Source: Deltaproteobacteria bacterium
GTDB lineage: Bacteria; Desulfobacterota; Syntrophia; Syntrophales; UBA5619
Length of the DNA: 38,989 nt
Direction of reading: 5' to 3'
NCBI GenBank assembly: GCA_026388345.1
Contig: JAPLJY010000029.1
Location: 1-38,989 of the forward strand
A model generated the notes under the pieces. The model saw only the letters and a program-made list of their open reading frames with translations, had not been told where the DNA came from and ran no database searches. The position numbers were made by a program, and so were the translations under genes. Shown piece by piece: positions 1 to 8,550 of the stretch. The stretch's first letter is position 1; every line of letters starts with the position of its first letter.

Positions 1-418
1 GGAAGCCCGTCGCGGGAAAGGCCACGTAGAGCTGGACGGCCTGGTCGTCCGTCGCGGCCTTCCGGACGTCGCCGCCCCGCGGCAGGCGCACGGCCTTCCA
101 CCGCCAGTTCAGAAAGGGATACTCCTTCAGATCGACATGGAACTCCCGTTTGATCCCGAATGAGGATTTTCGGTCGCTGGCGAGGCGGACGATGAAATCC
201 TCTCCTGACTTTTCCAGACGGAGATTCACCGTCCCCGCCTTCCGGTCGAGAGCCCAGCCCGGAGGAACCCCCCTGACGAGGTCGGAGGAGGCGAAGTGCG
301 CCGCCGGGATCGTTTCGTTTTCCGCGGCCGACGCCCCCGTCACGGGACACAAAATCAGCAAAACAAAAAAGAACAGGGACGTCACGATCGTGCGTCCCGT
401 CCATGGGTGTATGATCAT
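1..418 (-). CDS. DUF3047 family secreted protein (5' part; 3' end off window)
   Basis: About 139 codons are visible and the reading frame runs off the left edge. The N-terminus has a hydrophobic stretch (residues 12-27, rich in Phe/Leu/Val) followed by an Ala-Ser-Ala-type cleavage region, so the protein is probably exported. The mature part carries the pattern NWRWK..RLPRGGD, then a DDQA motif and a hydrophobic strand, which I recognise as the DUF3047 family; its function is unknown. The start was chosen because a GGAAA-like ribosome site lies just upstream and the ATG is 6 bases after the pyrE stop, suggesting one transcript and translational coupling. Confidence is good for the family and none for function. 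Confidence 0.75.
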   Translation of the reverse strand, partial: MIIHPWTGRTIVTSLFFFVLLILCPVTGASAAENETIPAAHFASSDLVRGVPPGWALDRKAGTVNLRLEKSGEDFIVRLASDRKSSFGIKREFHVDLKEYPFLNWRWKAVRLPRGGDVRKAATDDQAVQLYVAFPATGF

Positions 419-424
419 GGTTTC

Positions 425-1042
425 CTATTCTTTGACCGTATTGAGAGCCCCGATCTTTTCCCCCCGGTACCGGCTCATGATCTCCGTCCGGGTTAGAACC
501 GCCTCCACCCGCGGGACATGGGCCTCGATGTTCTCCCGGCCCCCCTCCTCCTCGCGGTCGATCAGGGCAATGACCCGGTCGATGACCAGGCCCGCCCCCT
601 TGGCCCGAACGATGGCGGCAATTGTGGAACCGCCGGTGGTGATCACGTCATCGAGGATCGCGACCCTGTCTCCCCGCCGCACATTTCCCTCGATGCCGCT
701 CATCATGCCATGATCCTTGACATCCTTCCGGACGATGAAGGATCGGATCGGTTTTCCCCTCTGGAAGGAGATGACCGACAGCGCGTTGGCGATCGGGTCC
801 GCCCCGAGGGTCAGGCCGCCGGCCGCCGTCACATCCGAATCGGCGAGCATCGCGAACACGATCTCCCCGATGAGGTTCATCCCCTCCGGGTCGAGCGTCG
901 TGGGTTTGCAGTTGTAATAGTAGTTGCTCTTCCGCCCGGAGACGAGCGTGAAGGGCGGGTTGTCGCTGTATTTGAACGTTTTATCGAGGATGATCTTGAT
1001 CAGCTTTTCTTTCGCCTTTAGAATATCCATTTCCCCATCCAT
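425..1042 (-). CDS. pyrE: Orotate phosphoribosyltransferase
   Basis: Transfers phosphoribose from PRPP to orotate to give OMP, step five of pyrimidine synthesis, in the cytosol. The protein is about 205 residues, normal for the family. It has the N-terminal substrate segment with FKYSD and LVSGRKSNYYYNCK, and the PRPP-binding loop motif AILDDVITTGGST near the C-terminal third. The frame stays open further upstream into repeat DNA, so the longer reading is rejected. The start is either the ATG at 1042 (MDGEMDILK) or the one at 1030. Neither has a well-spaced ribosome site: the GGGGAA before 1030 abuts the codon. The DUF3047 gene follows 6 bases downstream. Identity is certain; only the start is in doubt. 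Confidence 0.93.
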   Translation of the reverse strand: MDGEMDILKAKEKLIKIILDKTFKYSDNPPFTLVSGRKSNYYYNCKPTTLDPEGMNLIGEIVFAMLADSDVTAAGGLTLGADPIANALSVISFQRGKPIRSFIVRKDVKDHGMMSGIEGNVRRGDRVAILDDVITTGGSTIAAIVRAKGAGLVIDRVIALIDREEEGGRENIEAHVPRVEAVLTRTEIMSRYRGEKIGALNTVKE

Positions 1043-1399
1043 GATGTCTGTAACTGCCGGTACCCTATCATATTTTTTCAGGCTTTGCCAGTGGAAAATG
1101 CACCTGCATTCATTCGGAGCCTGTTGAAAAAGATTCGCTTGAAGGCTGTTCAAAAATGCCCAGACGCAAGGCCCCCGAAATCCTGAGCCGCAAGGCGTTG
1201 TTCCGGGGACACGTTCCGATCCCTTTGGGCTTCCGGAACATGTCCCCGACGCCTCCGGCGAAGGATGAGGGAAACGCAGCAGATGGGCGTTTTGGAAGCC
1301 CCTCCCTAAGGGCGGGGCTTCCCGGCAAGGAAACCTCCTGTTTCTGATTGCGCCCCTGATCCCCGCCCACAAGGCGGGGATCAGGGGATGCGCTCCCGG
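1043..1399. other. Repeat-rich intergenic spacer between the methyltransferase-like gene and pyrE
   Basis: No convincing gene lies in these 357 bases; the open frames through it contain only hairpin DNA. Going left to right it holds an A-rich stretch with two similar segments, TTGAAAAAG near 1135 and TTCAAAAATG near 1150, then a long imperfect hairpin (1204-1248), then one copy of a 108-base two-hairpin repeat (1295-1402). The base pattern is typical of extragenic palindromic DNA or a worn mobile element, and pyrE must be transcribed through it or from a promoter inside it that I could not identify. Confidence 0.6.
1204..1248 (-). repeat. Long hairpin, fully paired only as minus-strand RNA
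   Basis: The arms 1204-1218 and 1234-1248 (CGGGGACACGTTCCG and CGGAACATGTCCCCG) are complementary over 15 positions with one exception at 1212/1240. On the plus strand that pair is C-A, a mismatch; on the minus strand it is G-U, an allowed RNA pair. The loop is 15 bases. The minus strand is also the transcribed strand here, so an RNA-level role (3'-end protection or termination) is possible. No U-tract follows. Confidence 0.6.
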
Positions 1400-1402
1400 T
1401 CA
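1295..1402. repeat. Two-hairpin dispersed repeat, copy A
   Basis: This 108-base unit has a first stem GAAGCCCC/GGGGCTTC and a second perfect 14-bp stem CCCTGATCCCCGCC/GGCGGGGATCAGGG with loop CACAA, ending in GCGCTCCCGGTCA. A second copy lies at 13789-13898, aligned over nearly its full length at roughly 80% identity by eye. The last bases of this copy contain the stop codon of the neighbouring methyltransferase-like gene. Confidence 0.8.
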
Positions 1403-3064
1403 ACGGCCTGTCCGGAGACGGTCGCCCGCCGCGCATATCTGCATAAGTTCTGTAACGGCGGGGTCGGCGACGGCAATGGTCAGGCCCGAGGCCTGCGCCG
1501 CGGCCAGCAGATACGCCTGAAGCCACGCCTGCTCCGGCAGCCCCTTCCCGACATCGGTGAGATCGAGAAGCGTTCGGAAGCCGAGGCTTTGCGCGCATCG
1601 GGAAATCATTCCGAGCGCCGCCCGGAGCGCCTCCGGATTCTGCGCCCGGGGCGTGCAATCGATGACGATCTCCTCCTTCGCGAATCCACAGCCCCTTGCG
1701 GCGGCAACGGCCTTGCGGATCGCTTCCCGTTTGCCGTCCGCCGGGAAAGGAATGACCGGGATGGCCCCGTATTTCGCGACCACCGGCAGGAGCATCGCCG
1801 CATCCGACCCAGTGCCAGTGACGCGGACCAGGAGCCGGCCGGGATAGAAGCGGAGCGCCTGCCCGACCGTTTCGACCCGTTCCGCATCGATCAGGAAAGA
1901 AGAGCGTGTCGTTGGGGCGAGTGTTTCCAGAATCTTCCGGGTGGTCTCCGCCTCGTCGAGGCCGACGGCGCCGACCTTCAGCAGCAGAATCTGCGCCCCT
2001 TCCTTTTCCTGCGCCCGCGCCGTCTGCCGGGCCGGTCCAAGGTCCCCGTTCAAGAGCCCCTGGCGCACGGCCTCGTTCTTGGCCGCATTCAACCGCGAGC
2101 CTGCGATCGCGAGGGATCTTCCCTCTTCGAGGACCACGGCGTTCCGGGCCGAGCTTGCGGCGGCCGCAACGTGGCGCGCCGGGGCAACCGGGTTCACGGC
2201 GGTCAGGGCATCCCGGAGCGCCCGGATATGGGCCGGCGTCGTCCCGCAGCAGCCGCCCATGAGGTTCACGCCGGCGGCCGCAAGCGGTCTCCCGAAACCG
2301 GCGAAACCGGCGGCGTTCAGATCAAAGACCGTGGCGTCCCCAACCAGCGTCGGCAGTCCCGCGTTCGGTTTGGCGACGAGAGGAACGGTTGCATGGGGCT
2401 TCATTGCGGAAATCAGACCGAGCATCCCCTCAGGCCCGGCGGAGCAGTTGCAGCCGACGGCATCGGCCCCCAGGCTCTGGAGGGTGACGAGCGCCGACAC
2501 GGGATCGGTGCCGTTGAGCGTCCGACCGTGTTTTTCATAGGTCATGGTCACCATGCAGAAGAGGTCGCAGACCTCGCGGACCGCAATCAGGGCGGCCCGC
2601 GCCTCCTGGATGTCCATCATCGTCTCGATGACAAAGAGATCAACGCCCCCTTCCAGGAGCCCCTGCGCCTGCTCCCGGAAGAGCGCGACGGAATCTTCGA
2701 AGGGGACATCGCCGAAAGGCTCGACGAAATGGCCGGTGGGGCCGATGTCCCCGGCAACAAGCCCCTGGCCTGCGGCCCGGACCGCGATTGCGGCGAGCGA
2801 CCGGTTCGTCTCCCGGATGTTCGTCAGGCCGTACTGGCCCATCTTGAGCCGGTTCGCCCCGAAGGTCGACGTGTAGACGATGTCCGCCCCGGCCTCCCGG
2901 TAGGCCGTGTGGATCTCAGAAACCGCCTCCGGATGGGCAACGCACCAGGCCTCCGGACAGACACCCGCCGGCAGCCCCCGCTTGTGGAGTTCCGTCCCCA
3001 TCGCGCCGTCCAGAATCAGGACCTTTTTCCGCAATAGGCTGAGGATACGGCTTTTTGGATTCAT
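1400..3064 (-). CDS. Homocysteine S-methyltransferase-type protein with degenerate pterin-binding domain
   Basis: The 554-residue protein has two parts. Residues 10-290 form a homocysteine S-methyltransferase barrel with LDGAMGTELHKRG at the start and zinc-cysteine motifs GCNCSAGP (C207) and GGCCG (C272, C273), all intact. Residues about 310-545 follow the course of the folate-binding (pterin) domain of MetH, but conserved positions are changed: GERIN reads GSRLN, the DVN triplet reads LLK, and the FNS motif reads VRV. The B12-binding and reactivation modules of full MetH are absent. A strong GGAGGAG site supports the ATG at 3064. It may make methionine from homocysteine with another methyl donor or a separate corrinoid protein. 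Calling it methionine synthase would be unsafe. Confidence 0.85.
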   Translation of the reverse strand: MNPKSRILSLLRKKVLILDGAMGTELHKRGLPAGVCPEAWCVAHPEAVSEIHTAYREAGADIVYTSTFGANRLKMGQYGLTNIRETNRSLAAIAVRAAGQGLVAGDIGPTGHFVEPFGDVPFEDSVALFREQAQGLLEGGVDLFVIETMMDIQEARAALIAVREVCDLFCMVTMTYEKHGRTLNGTDPVSALVTLQSLGADAVGCNCSAGPEGMLGLISAMKPHATVPLVAKPNAGLPTLVGDATVFDLNAAGFAGFGRPLAAAGVNLMGGCCGTTPAHIRALRDALTAVNPVAPARHVAAAASSARNAVVLEEGRSLAIAGSRLNAAKNEAVRQGLLNGDLGPARQTARAQEKEGAQILLLKVGAVGLDEAETTRKILETLAPTTRSSFLIDAERVETVGQALRFYPGRLLVRVTGTGSDAAMLLPVVAKYGAIPVIPFPADGKREAIRKAVAAARGCGFAKEEIVIDCTPRAQNPEALRAALGMISRCAQSLGFRTLLDLTDVGKGLPEQAWLQAYLLAAAQASGLTIAVADPAVTELMQICAAGDRLRTGR

Positions 3065-3168
3065 GATCTCCTCCCCATTCTTGTCAACATCATCCGCCTT
3101 CTCTCTCCCAGAGCTTTCTTAACACAGACGACCCCGTTTGTATAGCCGGAGCGGCGAGGTGATTTTTC

Positions 3169-3197
3169 TTGTCCCGTTTTGCGCTTCCTGATACATT
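3169..3197 (+). promoter_or_regulatory. Candidate sigma-70 promoter of the cupin gene
   Basis: TTGTCC (3169-3174) and TACATT (3192-3197) are separated by 17 bases, each matching four of six consensus positions, about 75 bases ahead of the cupin ATG. This is the only plus-strand gene in the left part of the window, so it needs its own promoter here. Confidence 0.4.
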
Positions 3198-3272
3198 TCA
3201 GGCAAGGCGTCTTCGGCAACCGGGCTGTCCCGGGCCGGACGGCGCTACAAACCCATTTGCAGGAGGTCCGTC

Positions 3273-3617
3273 ATGGAAGCAAGGCTTTTCGATCTGAAAC
3301 AACTGGCCCGGTTCGACGCCGCGCCGCAGAAGGTTTCCGTTTACACCACCGACAAATCCCTGGGCGCCCTATGGTGCCTTGAACCGGGGCAGGAGGTTTT
3401 TCTCCACCGCCACCCCAACGCCGACGACGTCTGGATCTGTCTTGAAGGGGACGCCGGACTCTATTTCGCAGGCGGAGGGCAGGAGATTCCGATCCGGAAA
3501 GGGATGGCCGTCCTCGCCCGGACGGGGGAGACCCACGGGATGAGAAACACGGGCAAGGAACGTTTCATCTTCATCGGCATCGCCGCACCGGTCCCGGTGG
3601 AGGTGGAAAAATTGTAA
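3273..3617 (+). CDS. Small single-domain cupin protein
   Basis: A 114-residue protein that is essentially one cupin barrel. Motif 1 is visible as HRHPNADDVW followed by LEGDAGLYF, and motif 2 around GETHGMRNTG, giving three histidines that could hold a metal ion. Such stand-alone cupins include isomerases, dioxygenases and sugar- or ligand-binding proteins, so the activity cannot be named. AGGAGG lies 7 bases before the ATG. The gene is monocistronic, divergent from the methyltransferase-like gene and convergent with leuB. It has no evident role in leucine synthesis. Confidence 0.85.
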   Translation: MEARLFDLKQLARFDAAPQKVSVYTTDKSLGALWCLEPGQEVFLHRHPNADDVWICLEGDAGLYFAGGGQEIPIRKGMAVLARTGETHGMRNTGKERFIFIGIAAPVPVEVEKL

Positions 3618-3699
3618 CGGCCGAAGCGACATCACGGTGCTGTTTGTGAACCTGCAGGCGGTGATCCGTTTCCCGCAAGAAGCGCATCTCCGTCTGCTT

Positions 3700-4785
3700 T
3701 TATGCCGGCAGCGTCCGGACCCTTCCGGCCACAAGATCCCCCATCTCCGCGGTGCCGACGACGACGGCGCCCTCCTGGCGGATGTCCTGCGTCCGGAAAC
3801 CCTCCTTCAGGACCATGCGGACGGCCTTCTCGACGAGGGCCGCCTCTTCCGGCATCTCCAGGGAGTACCGGAGCATCATCGCCGCCGACAGGATCGTGGC
3901 AAGGGGGTTGGCAACGCCCTTCCCGGCGATGTCGGGGGCGGATCCGTGGCTCGGCTCGTACATCGCGGTCTTCTCCCCCAGACTCGCGGAGGGAAGCATC
4001 CCCAGCGATCCGGTCAGCATCGACGCCTCGTCGCTCAGGATGTCGCCGAACATGTTCGTCGTCACGATCACGTCGAACTGGCCGGGGTTCCGGATGAGCT
4101 GCATCGCGCAGTTGTCCACGTACATGTGCTGGAGTTCGACATCCGGATAGTCCCGGCCGACCTCCGCGACAACCTCCCGCCAGAGCTCCGTCACTTCGAG
4201 GACATTGGCCTTGTCCACGGAGAGGAGTTTTTTACGGCGCCCGCGCGCCAGGTCGAACCCCACCTTCGCGATCCGCCGGATCTCCATCTCGGTATAGACC
4301 ATCGTGTTGACCCCGATCCGTTGGCCGTTCTCGATCCGGACGCCGCGGGGCTTGCCGAAGTAGGCATCCCCCAGCAACTCCCGGACGATCAGCAGATCGA
4401 TCCCCCGGACAACGTCGGGCTTGAGCGGCGAAGCGTCAAGCAGATCCTCGAAAACGACGACCGGACGAAGGTTCGCATAGAGGCCGAGGCCCGACCGCAG
4501 GCCGAGGAGACCCCGCTCCGGCCGGACGCTGTAATCGAGAGGTTCCCATTTCGGACCGCCCACGGCGCCCAGCAAAACAGCGTCGCTCGCAAGCGCCAGA
4601 TCCATCACCTGGCCGGGAAGAGGGGTGCCGAAACGGTCGTAGGCCGCTCCGCCGACAAAACCTTCCTCCATCGCGAAACGGACGCCGGCACGGTCGGCCA
4701 CGACGCCGAGCACCTTGACCGCCTCCCGGACGATCTCGGGCCCGATCCCGTCCCCGGGGAGGACCGCAATGCGGTATCCTTTCAT
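3700..4785 (-). CDS. leuB: 3-Isopropylmalate dehydrogenase
   Basis: Oxidises and decarboxylates 3-isopropylmalate to 2-ketoisocaproate with NAD, the third committed step of leucine synthesis. The 361-residue length is typical. Visible motifs are the N-terminal [10 protein letters not shown], the [10 protein letters not shown] segment, the substrate arginines in [10 protein letters not shown], the metal-binding region around [10 protein letters not shown], and the coenzyme loop [11 protein letters not shown] that marks NAD-dependent members. Its start overlaps the end of leuD by 4 bases, so the two are translationally coupled. It is the last gene of the leuA-C-D-B operon and faces the cupin gene convergently. 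I see no strong terminator in the 82 bases between them. Confidence 0.96.
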   Translation of the reverse strand: MKGYRIAVLPGDGIGPEIVREAVKVLGVVADRAGVRFAMEEGFVGGAAYDRFGTPLPGQVMDLALASDAVLLGAVGGPKWEPLDYSVRPERGLLGLRSGLGLYANLRPVVVFEDLLDASPLKPDVVRGIDLLIVRELLGDAYFGKPRGVRIENGQRIGVNTMVYTEMEIRRIAKVGFDLARGRRKKLLSVDKANVLEVTELWREVVAEVGRDYPDVELQHMYVDNCAMQLIRNPGQFDVIVTTNMFGDILSDEASMLTGSLGMLPSASLGEKTAMYEPSHGSAPDIAGKGVANPLATILSAAMMLRYSLEMPEEAALVEKAVRMVLKEGFRTQDIRQEGAVVVGTAEMGDLVAGRVRTLPA

Positions 4786-5273
4786 TTCGATCTCCCTTTC
4801 GCGAGGTGCGCCATCAGTCCGCCGGCGTTCATCAGTTCCCGCATGAAAGGGTGCATTTTCTTGAAGGGGAAGGTTGAACTGTCACTTGTCTTCGCCCACT
4901 CTTCATCGCCGTCCACCACCAGGGAATCACCGTCGGCAACCCTGTCCCACAGATCGGGAGATTCAAAGATCGGCAAGCCCATATTGAATGAATTCCGATA
5001 GAAGATCCTTGCAAAACTCTTGGCGATCACGCAGGAGATTCCGACCGCCTTGATGGCTATGGGGGCATGTTCGCGGGAGGAGCCGCAACCGAAATTTTTC
5101 CCGGCCACGATGACGTCGCCTTTCTTAATTTTACTGACGAAATCGGGATCGGCGTCCTCCATGCAGTTGCCGCCTAGAATATTGGGGTCCGAGGTGGTCA
5201 AATAACGCGCCGGGATGATCAGATCCGTATCCATATCATCTCCGAATTTCCATATTTTACCTGTAAATTTCAT
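4782..5273 (-). CDS. leuD: 3-Isopropylmalate dehydratase, small subunit
   Basis: Swivel-domain partner of LeuC in the isomerisation of 2- to 3-isopropylmalate. The 163-residue protein begins with the family signature [20 protein letters not shown] and carries the [14 protein letters not shown] loop with the substrate-binding Ser-Arg pair. Its length is that of the short archaeal-type LeuD rather than the roughly 200-residue enterobacterial form, matching the short LeuC beside it. It lies 58 bases after leuC and overlaps leuB by 4 bases. Confidence 0.95.
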   Translation of the reverse strand: MKFTGKIWKFGDDMDTDLIIPARYLTTSDPNILGGNCMEDADPDFVSKIKKGDVIVAGKNFGCGSSREHAPIAIKAVGISCVIAKSFARIFYRNSFNMGLPIFESPDLWDRVADGDSLVVDGDEEWAKTSDSSTFPFKKMHPFMRELMNAGGLMAHLAKGRSK

Positions 5274-5331
5274 ATCTTCACACCTTTCTGTGCTGAAATG
5301 CGATTTTCATCAAACGGAACCTTTCCCGTCG

Positions 5332-6591
5332 TTACAACTCCTCCGGGCTCCCGATTCGTCCCAGGACCGCCGACGCCGCCGCGATGGCGGGGCTGGCGAG
5401 GTAAATTTCACTGTTGCGATGCCCCATGCGGCCCACGAAGTTTCGATTGGTGGTCGATACGGTTTTTTCGCCATCGGCAAGAATGCCCATGTACCCACCC
5501 AGGCAGGGCCCGCAGGTCGGTGTGCTCACAACCGCATTTGCTTCGAGAAAGATGCCTACCAGCCCTTCCTTCACCGCCGCCTTGAACATCTCCTGCGTGG
5601 CGGGAATGACAATCAGCCGCATGTGGGGCGCGACCTTTCTCCCTTTTAATATTTCCGCAGCGATCCTGAGGTCCTCGATCCTCCCGTTGGTGCACGAACC
5701 GATGACCGACTGGTCCAGGCGGATGTCGCCGACCTGGCTGATTCCCCGCGTGTTGGATGGAAGGGGAGGAAATGCAACCTGGGGCTCGATCCGGCTGACA
5801 TCGATATCCAACACGGAATGATAGACGGCATCCGGCGCCGAATCGAGAAGTTCATAGCTTCTCTTGGCCCTCGTTTTGACATACTCTTCCGTGATTTCGT
5901 CGGGGATGAAGATGCCGTTCTTGGCGCCGGCTTCGATGACCATGTTCGCCATCGTGAAACGATCGGCCATGGTCAGATCCCGGATGGTCTCTCCGGTAAA
6001 CTCCATGGCACGATACAAAGCCCCGTCGACGCCGATTTTACCGATGATGTAGAGGATGAGATCCTTTCCGGAAACCCATTTCTTCATCTTCCCGTGTAAA
6101 ACGATCTTCATGCTTTCCGGGACAAGCATCCAGGTTTCACCGGTCATGAATGTGGCCGCCAGATCCGTGCTCCCGACACCGGCGCCGAAAGCGCCCAGCG
6201 CGCCGTAGGTGCAGCTGTGGCTGTCGGCGCCGATCACCAGATCCCCCGGCAGAACGACGCCCTGCTCCGGAAGTAGCGCGTGCTCGATCCCCGCGACACC
6301 GACCTCGTAATAATGGGTGATCTCCTGTTCCCGCGCAAATTCCTTCATGACCCGGCACTGTTCGGCAGACGCGATGTCTTTATTGGGTGCAAAATGATCC
6401 GGTACGAGGACCACCTTTTCACGATCATACACCTTTGTCCCGCCGGCCTTCCTGAACTCCGCAATGGCGATCGGCGCCGTAATGTCGTTGCCGAGGGCGA
6501 TATCGACCCTGGCGTTGATCAGCATCCCGGGGCTTACCTCAGCGAGATCGGTATGCCGGGCGAGAATCTTTTCCGTGATGGTCATTCCCAT
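5332..6591 (-). CDS. leuC: 3-Isopropylmalate dehydratase, large subunit
   Basis: Catalytic 4Fe-4S subunit that, with LeuD, converts 2-isopropylmalate to 3-isopropylmalate. Cluster ligands are visible as SCTNG (Cys 300) and TCGPC (Cys 360 and 363). The aconitase-family motifs [13 protein letters not shown] and VGSTDLA are intact. The length of 419 residues fits the archaeal-type LeuC/HacA group, so a homoaconitase-like specificity is conceivable, but flanking leuA, leuD and leuB fix its role. The ATG at 6591 is chosen because GGAGAG lies 7 bases ahead; an in-frame TTG two codons earlier is less likely. Confidence 0.95.
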   Translation of the reverse strand: MGMTITEKILARHTDLAEVSPGMLINARVDIALGNDITAPIAIAEFRKAGGTKVYDREKVVLVPDHFAPNKDIASAEQCRVMKEFAREQEITHYYEVGVAGIEHALLPEQGVVLPGDLVIGADSHSCTYGALGAFGAGVGSTDLAATFMTGETWMLVPESMKIVLHGKMKKWVSGKDLILYIIGKIGVDGALYRAMEFTGETIRDLTMADRFTMANMVIEAGAKNGIFIPDEITEEYVKTRAKRSYELLDSAPDAVYHSVLDIDVSRIEPQVAFPPLPSNTRGISQVGDIRLDQSVIGSCTNGRIEDLRIAAEILKGRKVAPHMRLIVIPATQEMFKAAVKEGLVGIFLEANAVVSTPTCGPCLGGYMGILADGEKTVSTTNRNFVGRMGHRNSEIYLASPAIAAASAVLGRIGSPEEL

Positions 6592-6665
6592 GTTCAAACT
6601 CTCCTTCCGTGATTAAAAAGATTGTAGTTCCAAGCGACATCCTGTTCATACCGGAGATGCCCCGT

Positions 6666-8225
6666 TTATGCAACCTTGACCTTCTTGATATCCTTGCTCA
6701 ACCACTCCAGGCGGTTCAGGGCGTTGATGTAGGCCTTGGCCGAAGCGACCAGGATGTCGGGATGCGCGCCCCTCCCTACGGCGGAACGGCCGTTGAACTT
6801 GAGCTGCACCGTCGCCTCCCCCTGGGCGTCCGTCCCTCCCGTGACCGCATTGACCGTATACTTCAGGAGGGGATAGTCCGTCCGCGTGATCTTCCGGATC
6901 GCCGCAAAGGTCGCGTCCACCGGCCCCACGCCGAAACCGGCCTCCTGCACCATCTTCCCGTCCACCTCCATCTGCATCGTCGCCGTCGGCACCGCGGCGT
7001 TGCCGCTCACGACGTTGAGATAGAGGAACCGGTACCGCTCCTCGCCCCGGGAGGCCTCCTCATAGAGGATCGCCTCCAGGTCCTCGTCAAAAACCTCCTT
7101 CTTGACGTCGGCCAGTTCCTTGAAGCGGACGAAGATCCGGTTGATCTCCTCCTCGGTGAGGCCGTAGCCCAACGCCCGGAGGCGGTCGGCGATCGCGTGG
7201 CGTCCCGAGTGCTTGCCGAGGACGATGTGGGTATCGGAAATCCCGACCGACTGGGGGGTCATGATCTCATAGGTGCTCTTCTCCTTGATCAGGCCGTCCT
7301 GGTGGATGCCCGATTCGTGGGCGAAGGCATTGGCACCGACGATCGCCTTGTTCGGCTGGACGTGGATACCCGTAATCTGCGTGAGGAGACGCGAGGTCTG
7401 GTGAATATACTCGGTTTTGATCCCCGTCCAGAGGCCGAACAGGTCCTTCCGGGTCTTGACGGCCATCACCACCTCTTCCATCGCGCTGTTCCCCGCCCGC
7501 TCGCCGATCCCGTTGATTGTGCACTCCACCTGGCGCGCCCCGTTCATGAGGGCGGCCAGCGCGTTTGCCGTGGCAAGGCCGAGGTCATTGTGGCAGTGGA
7601 CCGAGACGACCGCCTGCCGGATGTTCTTCACCCTGGCAAACAGGGTGGCGATCAGGTCGCCGAACTCCCCCGGAATGGCGTAACCCACCGTATCCGGAAT
7701 GTTCACCGTCGTCGCCCCCGCGGCGATGACCGCTTCGACCATCTCGCAGAGGTAGTCGCGGTCGCTCCGGGTTGCATCCATCGGGGAAAACTCCACGTCC
7801 TGTGTGTAGCCGCAGGCATGGGCCACGGCGGCGCAGGCCTCCTTGAGGACTTCGGCGCGCGTCTTTTTGAGCTGGTATTTCAGATGGATGTCCGATGACG
7901 AGATGAAGGTGTGGATCCGGGGAAAAGCCGCGTCGGCAACGGCCTCCCAGGCGCGGTCGATGTCGGCGAAATTCGCCCTCGCGAGCCCCGCGATCCGGCA
8001 GCCCCGGATCTCCCGGGCAATCTGCCGGACGGAGGCAAAATCGCCGTCCGATGCAACCGGGAAACCGGCCTCGATGATGTCCACGCCCATCTTTTCAAGC
8101 TGGCGGGCGATCCGCAGTTTCTCGTCCGGGTTCATGCTCGCCCCCGGCGACTGCTCGCCGTCCCGGAGCGTCGTGTCGAAGATGAAAACCCTGTTTTCCG
8201 CCGCCTTGCCTTCCGTTGTCTCCAT
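6666..8225 (-). CDS. leuA: 2-Isopropylmalate synthase
   Basis: Condenses acetyl-CoA with 2-ketoisovalerate, the first step of leucine synthesis and usual point of feedback control. The protein is 519 residues. The N-terminal TIM barrel starts at [16 protein letters not shown], followed by the metal motif HCHNDLG and GIGERAGN; residues about 390-510 form the C-terminal LeuA allosteric domain expected to bind leucine. The frame is open further upstream, but that part encodes the leader terminator. The ATG at 8225 has AGGAG 7 bases ahead and is the true start. It opens the leuA-C-D-B operon. The regulatory domain argues against citramalate synthase, although CimA shares the fold. Confidence 0.95.
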   Translation of the reverse strand: METTEGKAAENRVFIFDTTLRDGEQSPGASMNPDEKLRIARQLEKMGVDIIEAGFPVASDGDFASVRQIAREIRGCRIAGLARANFADIDRAWEAVADAAFPRIHTFISSSDIHLKYQLKKTRAEVLKEACAAVAHACGYTQDVEFSPMDATRSDRDYLCEMVEAVIAAGATTVNIPDTVGYAIPGEFGDLIATLFARVKNIRQAVVSVHCHNDLGLATANALAALMNGARQVECTINGIGERAGNSAMEEVVMAVKTRKDLFGLWTGIKTEYIHQTSRLLTQITGIHVQPNKAIVGANAFAHESGIHQDGLIKEKSTYEIMTPQSVGISDTHIVLGKHSGRHAIADRLRALGYGLTEEEINRIFVRFKELADVKKEVFDEDLEAILYEEASRGEERYRFLYLNVVSGNAAVPTATMQMEVDGKMVQEAGFGVGPVDATFAAIRKITRTDYPLLKYTVNAVTGGTDAQGEATVQLKFNGRSAVGRGAHPDILVASAKAYINALNRLEWLSKDIKKVKVA

Positions 8226-8251
8226 GATGAACTCCTTTTCGCACAAAATAA

Positions 8252-8283
8252 AAAGGCCATGGGTTTTGAAGCCCATGGCCTTT
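8252..8283 (-). terminator. Intrinsic terminator in the leuA leader (attenuator)
   Basis: On the minus strand AAAGGCCATGGG (8283-8272) pairs perfectly with CCCATGGCCTTT (8263-8252) around an 8-base loop, and a TTATTTT run follows at once. The stem ends 26 bases before the leuA ATG, so unless something prevents it from forming, transcription would stop before the operon. Confidence 0.88.
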
Positions 8284-8304
8284 AGGTTTCGTCTGTGATC
8301 TTTT

Positions 8305-8445
8305 TTACGGTCTTCCTAAAAACGACGGGCGGCGGTGCCTATGCAAAAGGCAAAGAAGAGCGAGGCCCAAAAGGATGGGCAGAATAATCATAATGCTGAT
8401 GTTCGCTCTTTCCGCAGCCGCTGTCATTTGAAGACTACCTGTCAT
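8305..8445 (-). CDS. leuL: Putative leu operon leader peptide
   Basis: A 46-codon reading frame lies between the leuA promoter and the attenuator terminator. Residues 16-34 contain 8 leucine and 5 isoleucine codons, including runs [14 protein letters not shown]. Its stop codon is 21 bases ahead of the terminator stem, the spacing expected of an attenuation leader. Two alternative pairings of the leader RNA can be drawn: TTTAGG at 8320-8315 with CCTAAA at 8286-8281, and GCCCATCCTTT at 8380-8370 with the 5' arm of the terminator around a two-base bulge. Translation could start at 8445 or at the ATG at 8427; neither ribosome site is strong. It could instead be a small membrane protein. Confidence 0.55.
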   Translation of the reverse strand: MTGSLQMTAAAERANISIMIILPILLGLALLCLLHRHRRPSFLGRP

Positions 8446-8493
8446 CGTTTTACCGGAACCTTCTCAGGGTCCGGGATAATACACTGAAGGCGA

Positions 8494-8522
8494 CGTCTAA
8501 ACCAAAGCTTCATTCGTGTCAA
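8494..8522 (-). promoter_or_regulatory. Candidate leu operon promoter
   Basis: A perfect TTGACA (8522-8517) is followed after 17 bases by TAGACG (8499-8494), a weak -10. The predicted transcript start near 8487 places about 40 bases before the leader reading frame and about 260 before leuA. It lies in the 325-base gap between fumarase beta and leuA. Confidence 0.5.
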
Positions 8523-8550
8523 GCCTTTTCATGAGAAACAAGAAAAAACT

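Noticed and set aside
1388..3037. Plus-strand open frame of 549 codons
   Set aside because: It lies antisense to the homocysteine methyltransferase-like gene, whose family motifs are unmistakable. The plus-strand product is Arg/Pro-rich with no domain and reflects high GC at codon third positions.
6609..7898. Plus-strand open frame of 429 codons
   Set aside because: Antisense to leuA, with no recognisable domain or ribosome site.
6666..8225. Citramalate synthase (cimA) instead of leuA
   Set aside because: The gene heads a leuC-leuD-leuB operon and has the LeuA-type barrel and regulatory domain; nothing points specifically to pyruvate as substrate.
8281..8460. T-box riboswitch ahead of leuA
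   Set aside because: T-box control of leuA is known in some deltaproteobacteria, and GGCACCGCCG at about 8340-8331 superficially resembles the T-box core. But it is not the AGGGTGGNACCGCG consensus, does not overlap the terminator arm, and no specifier-loop stem could be found.
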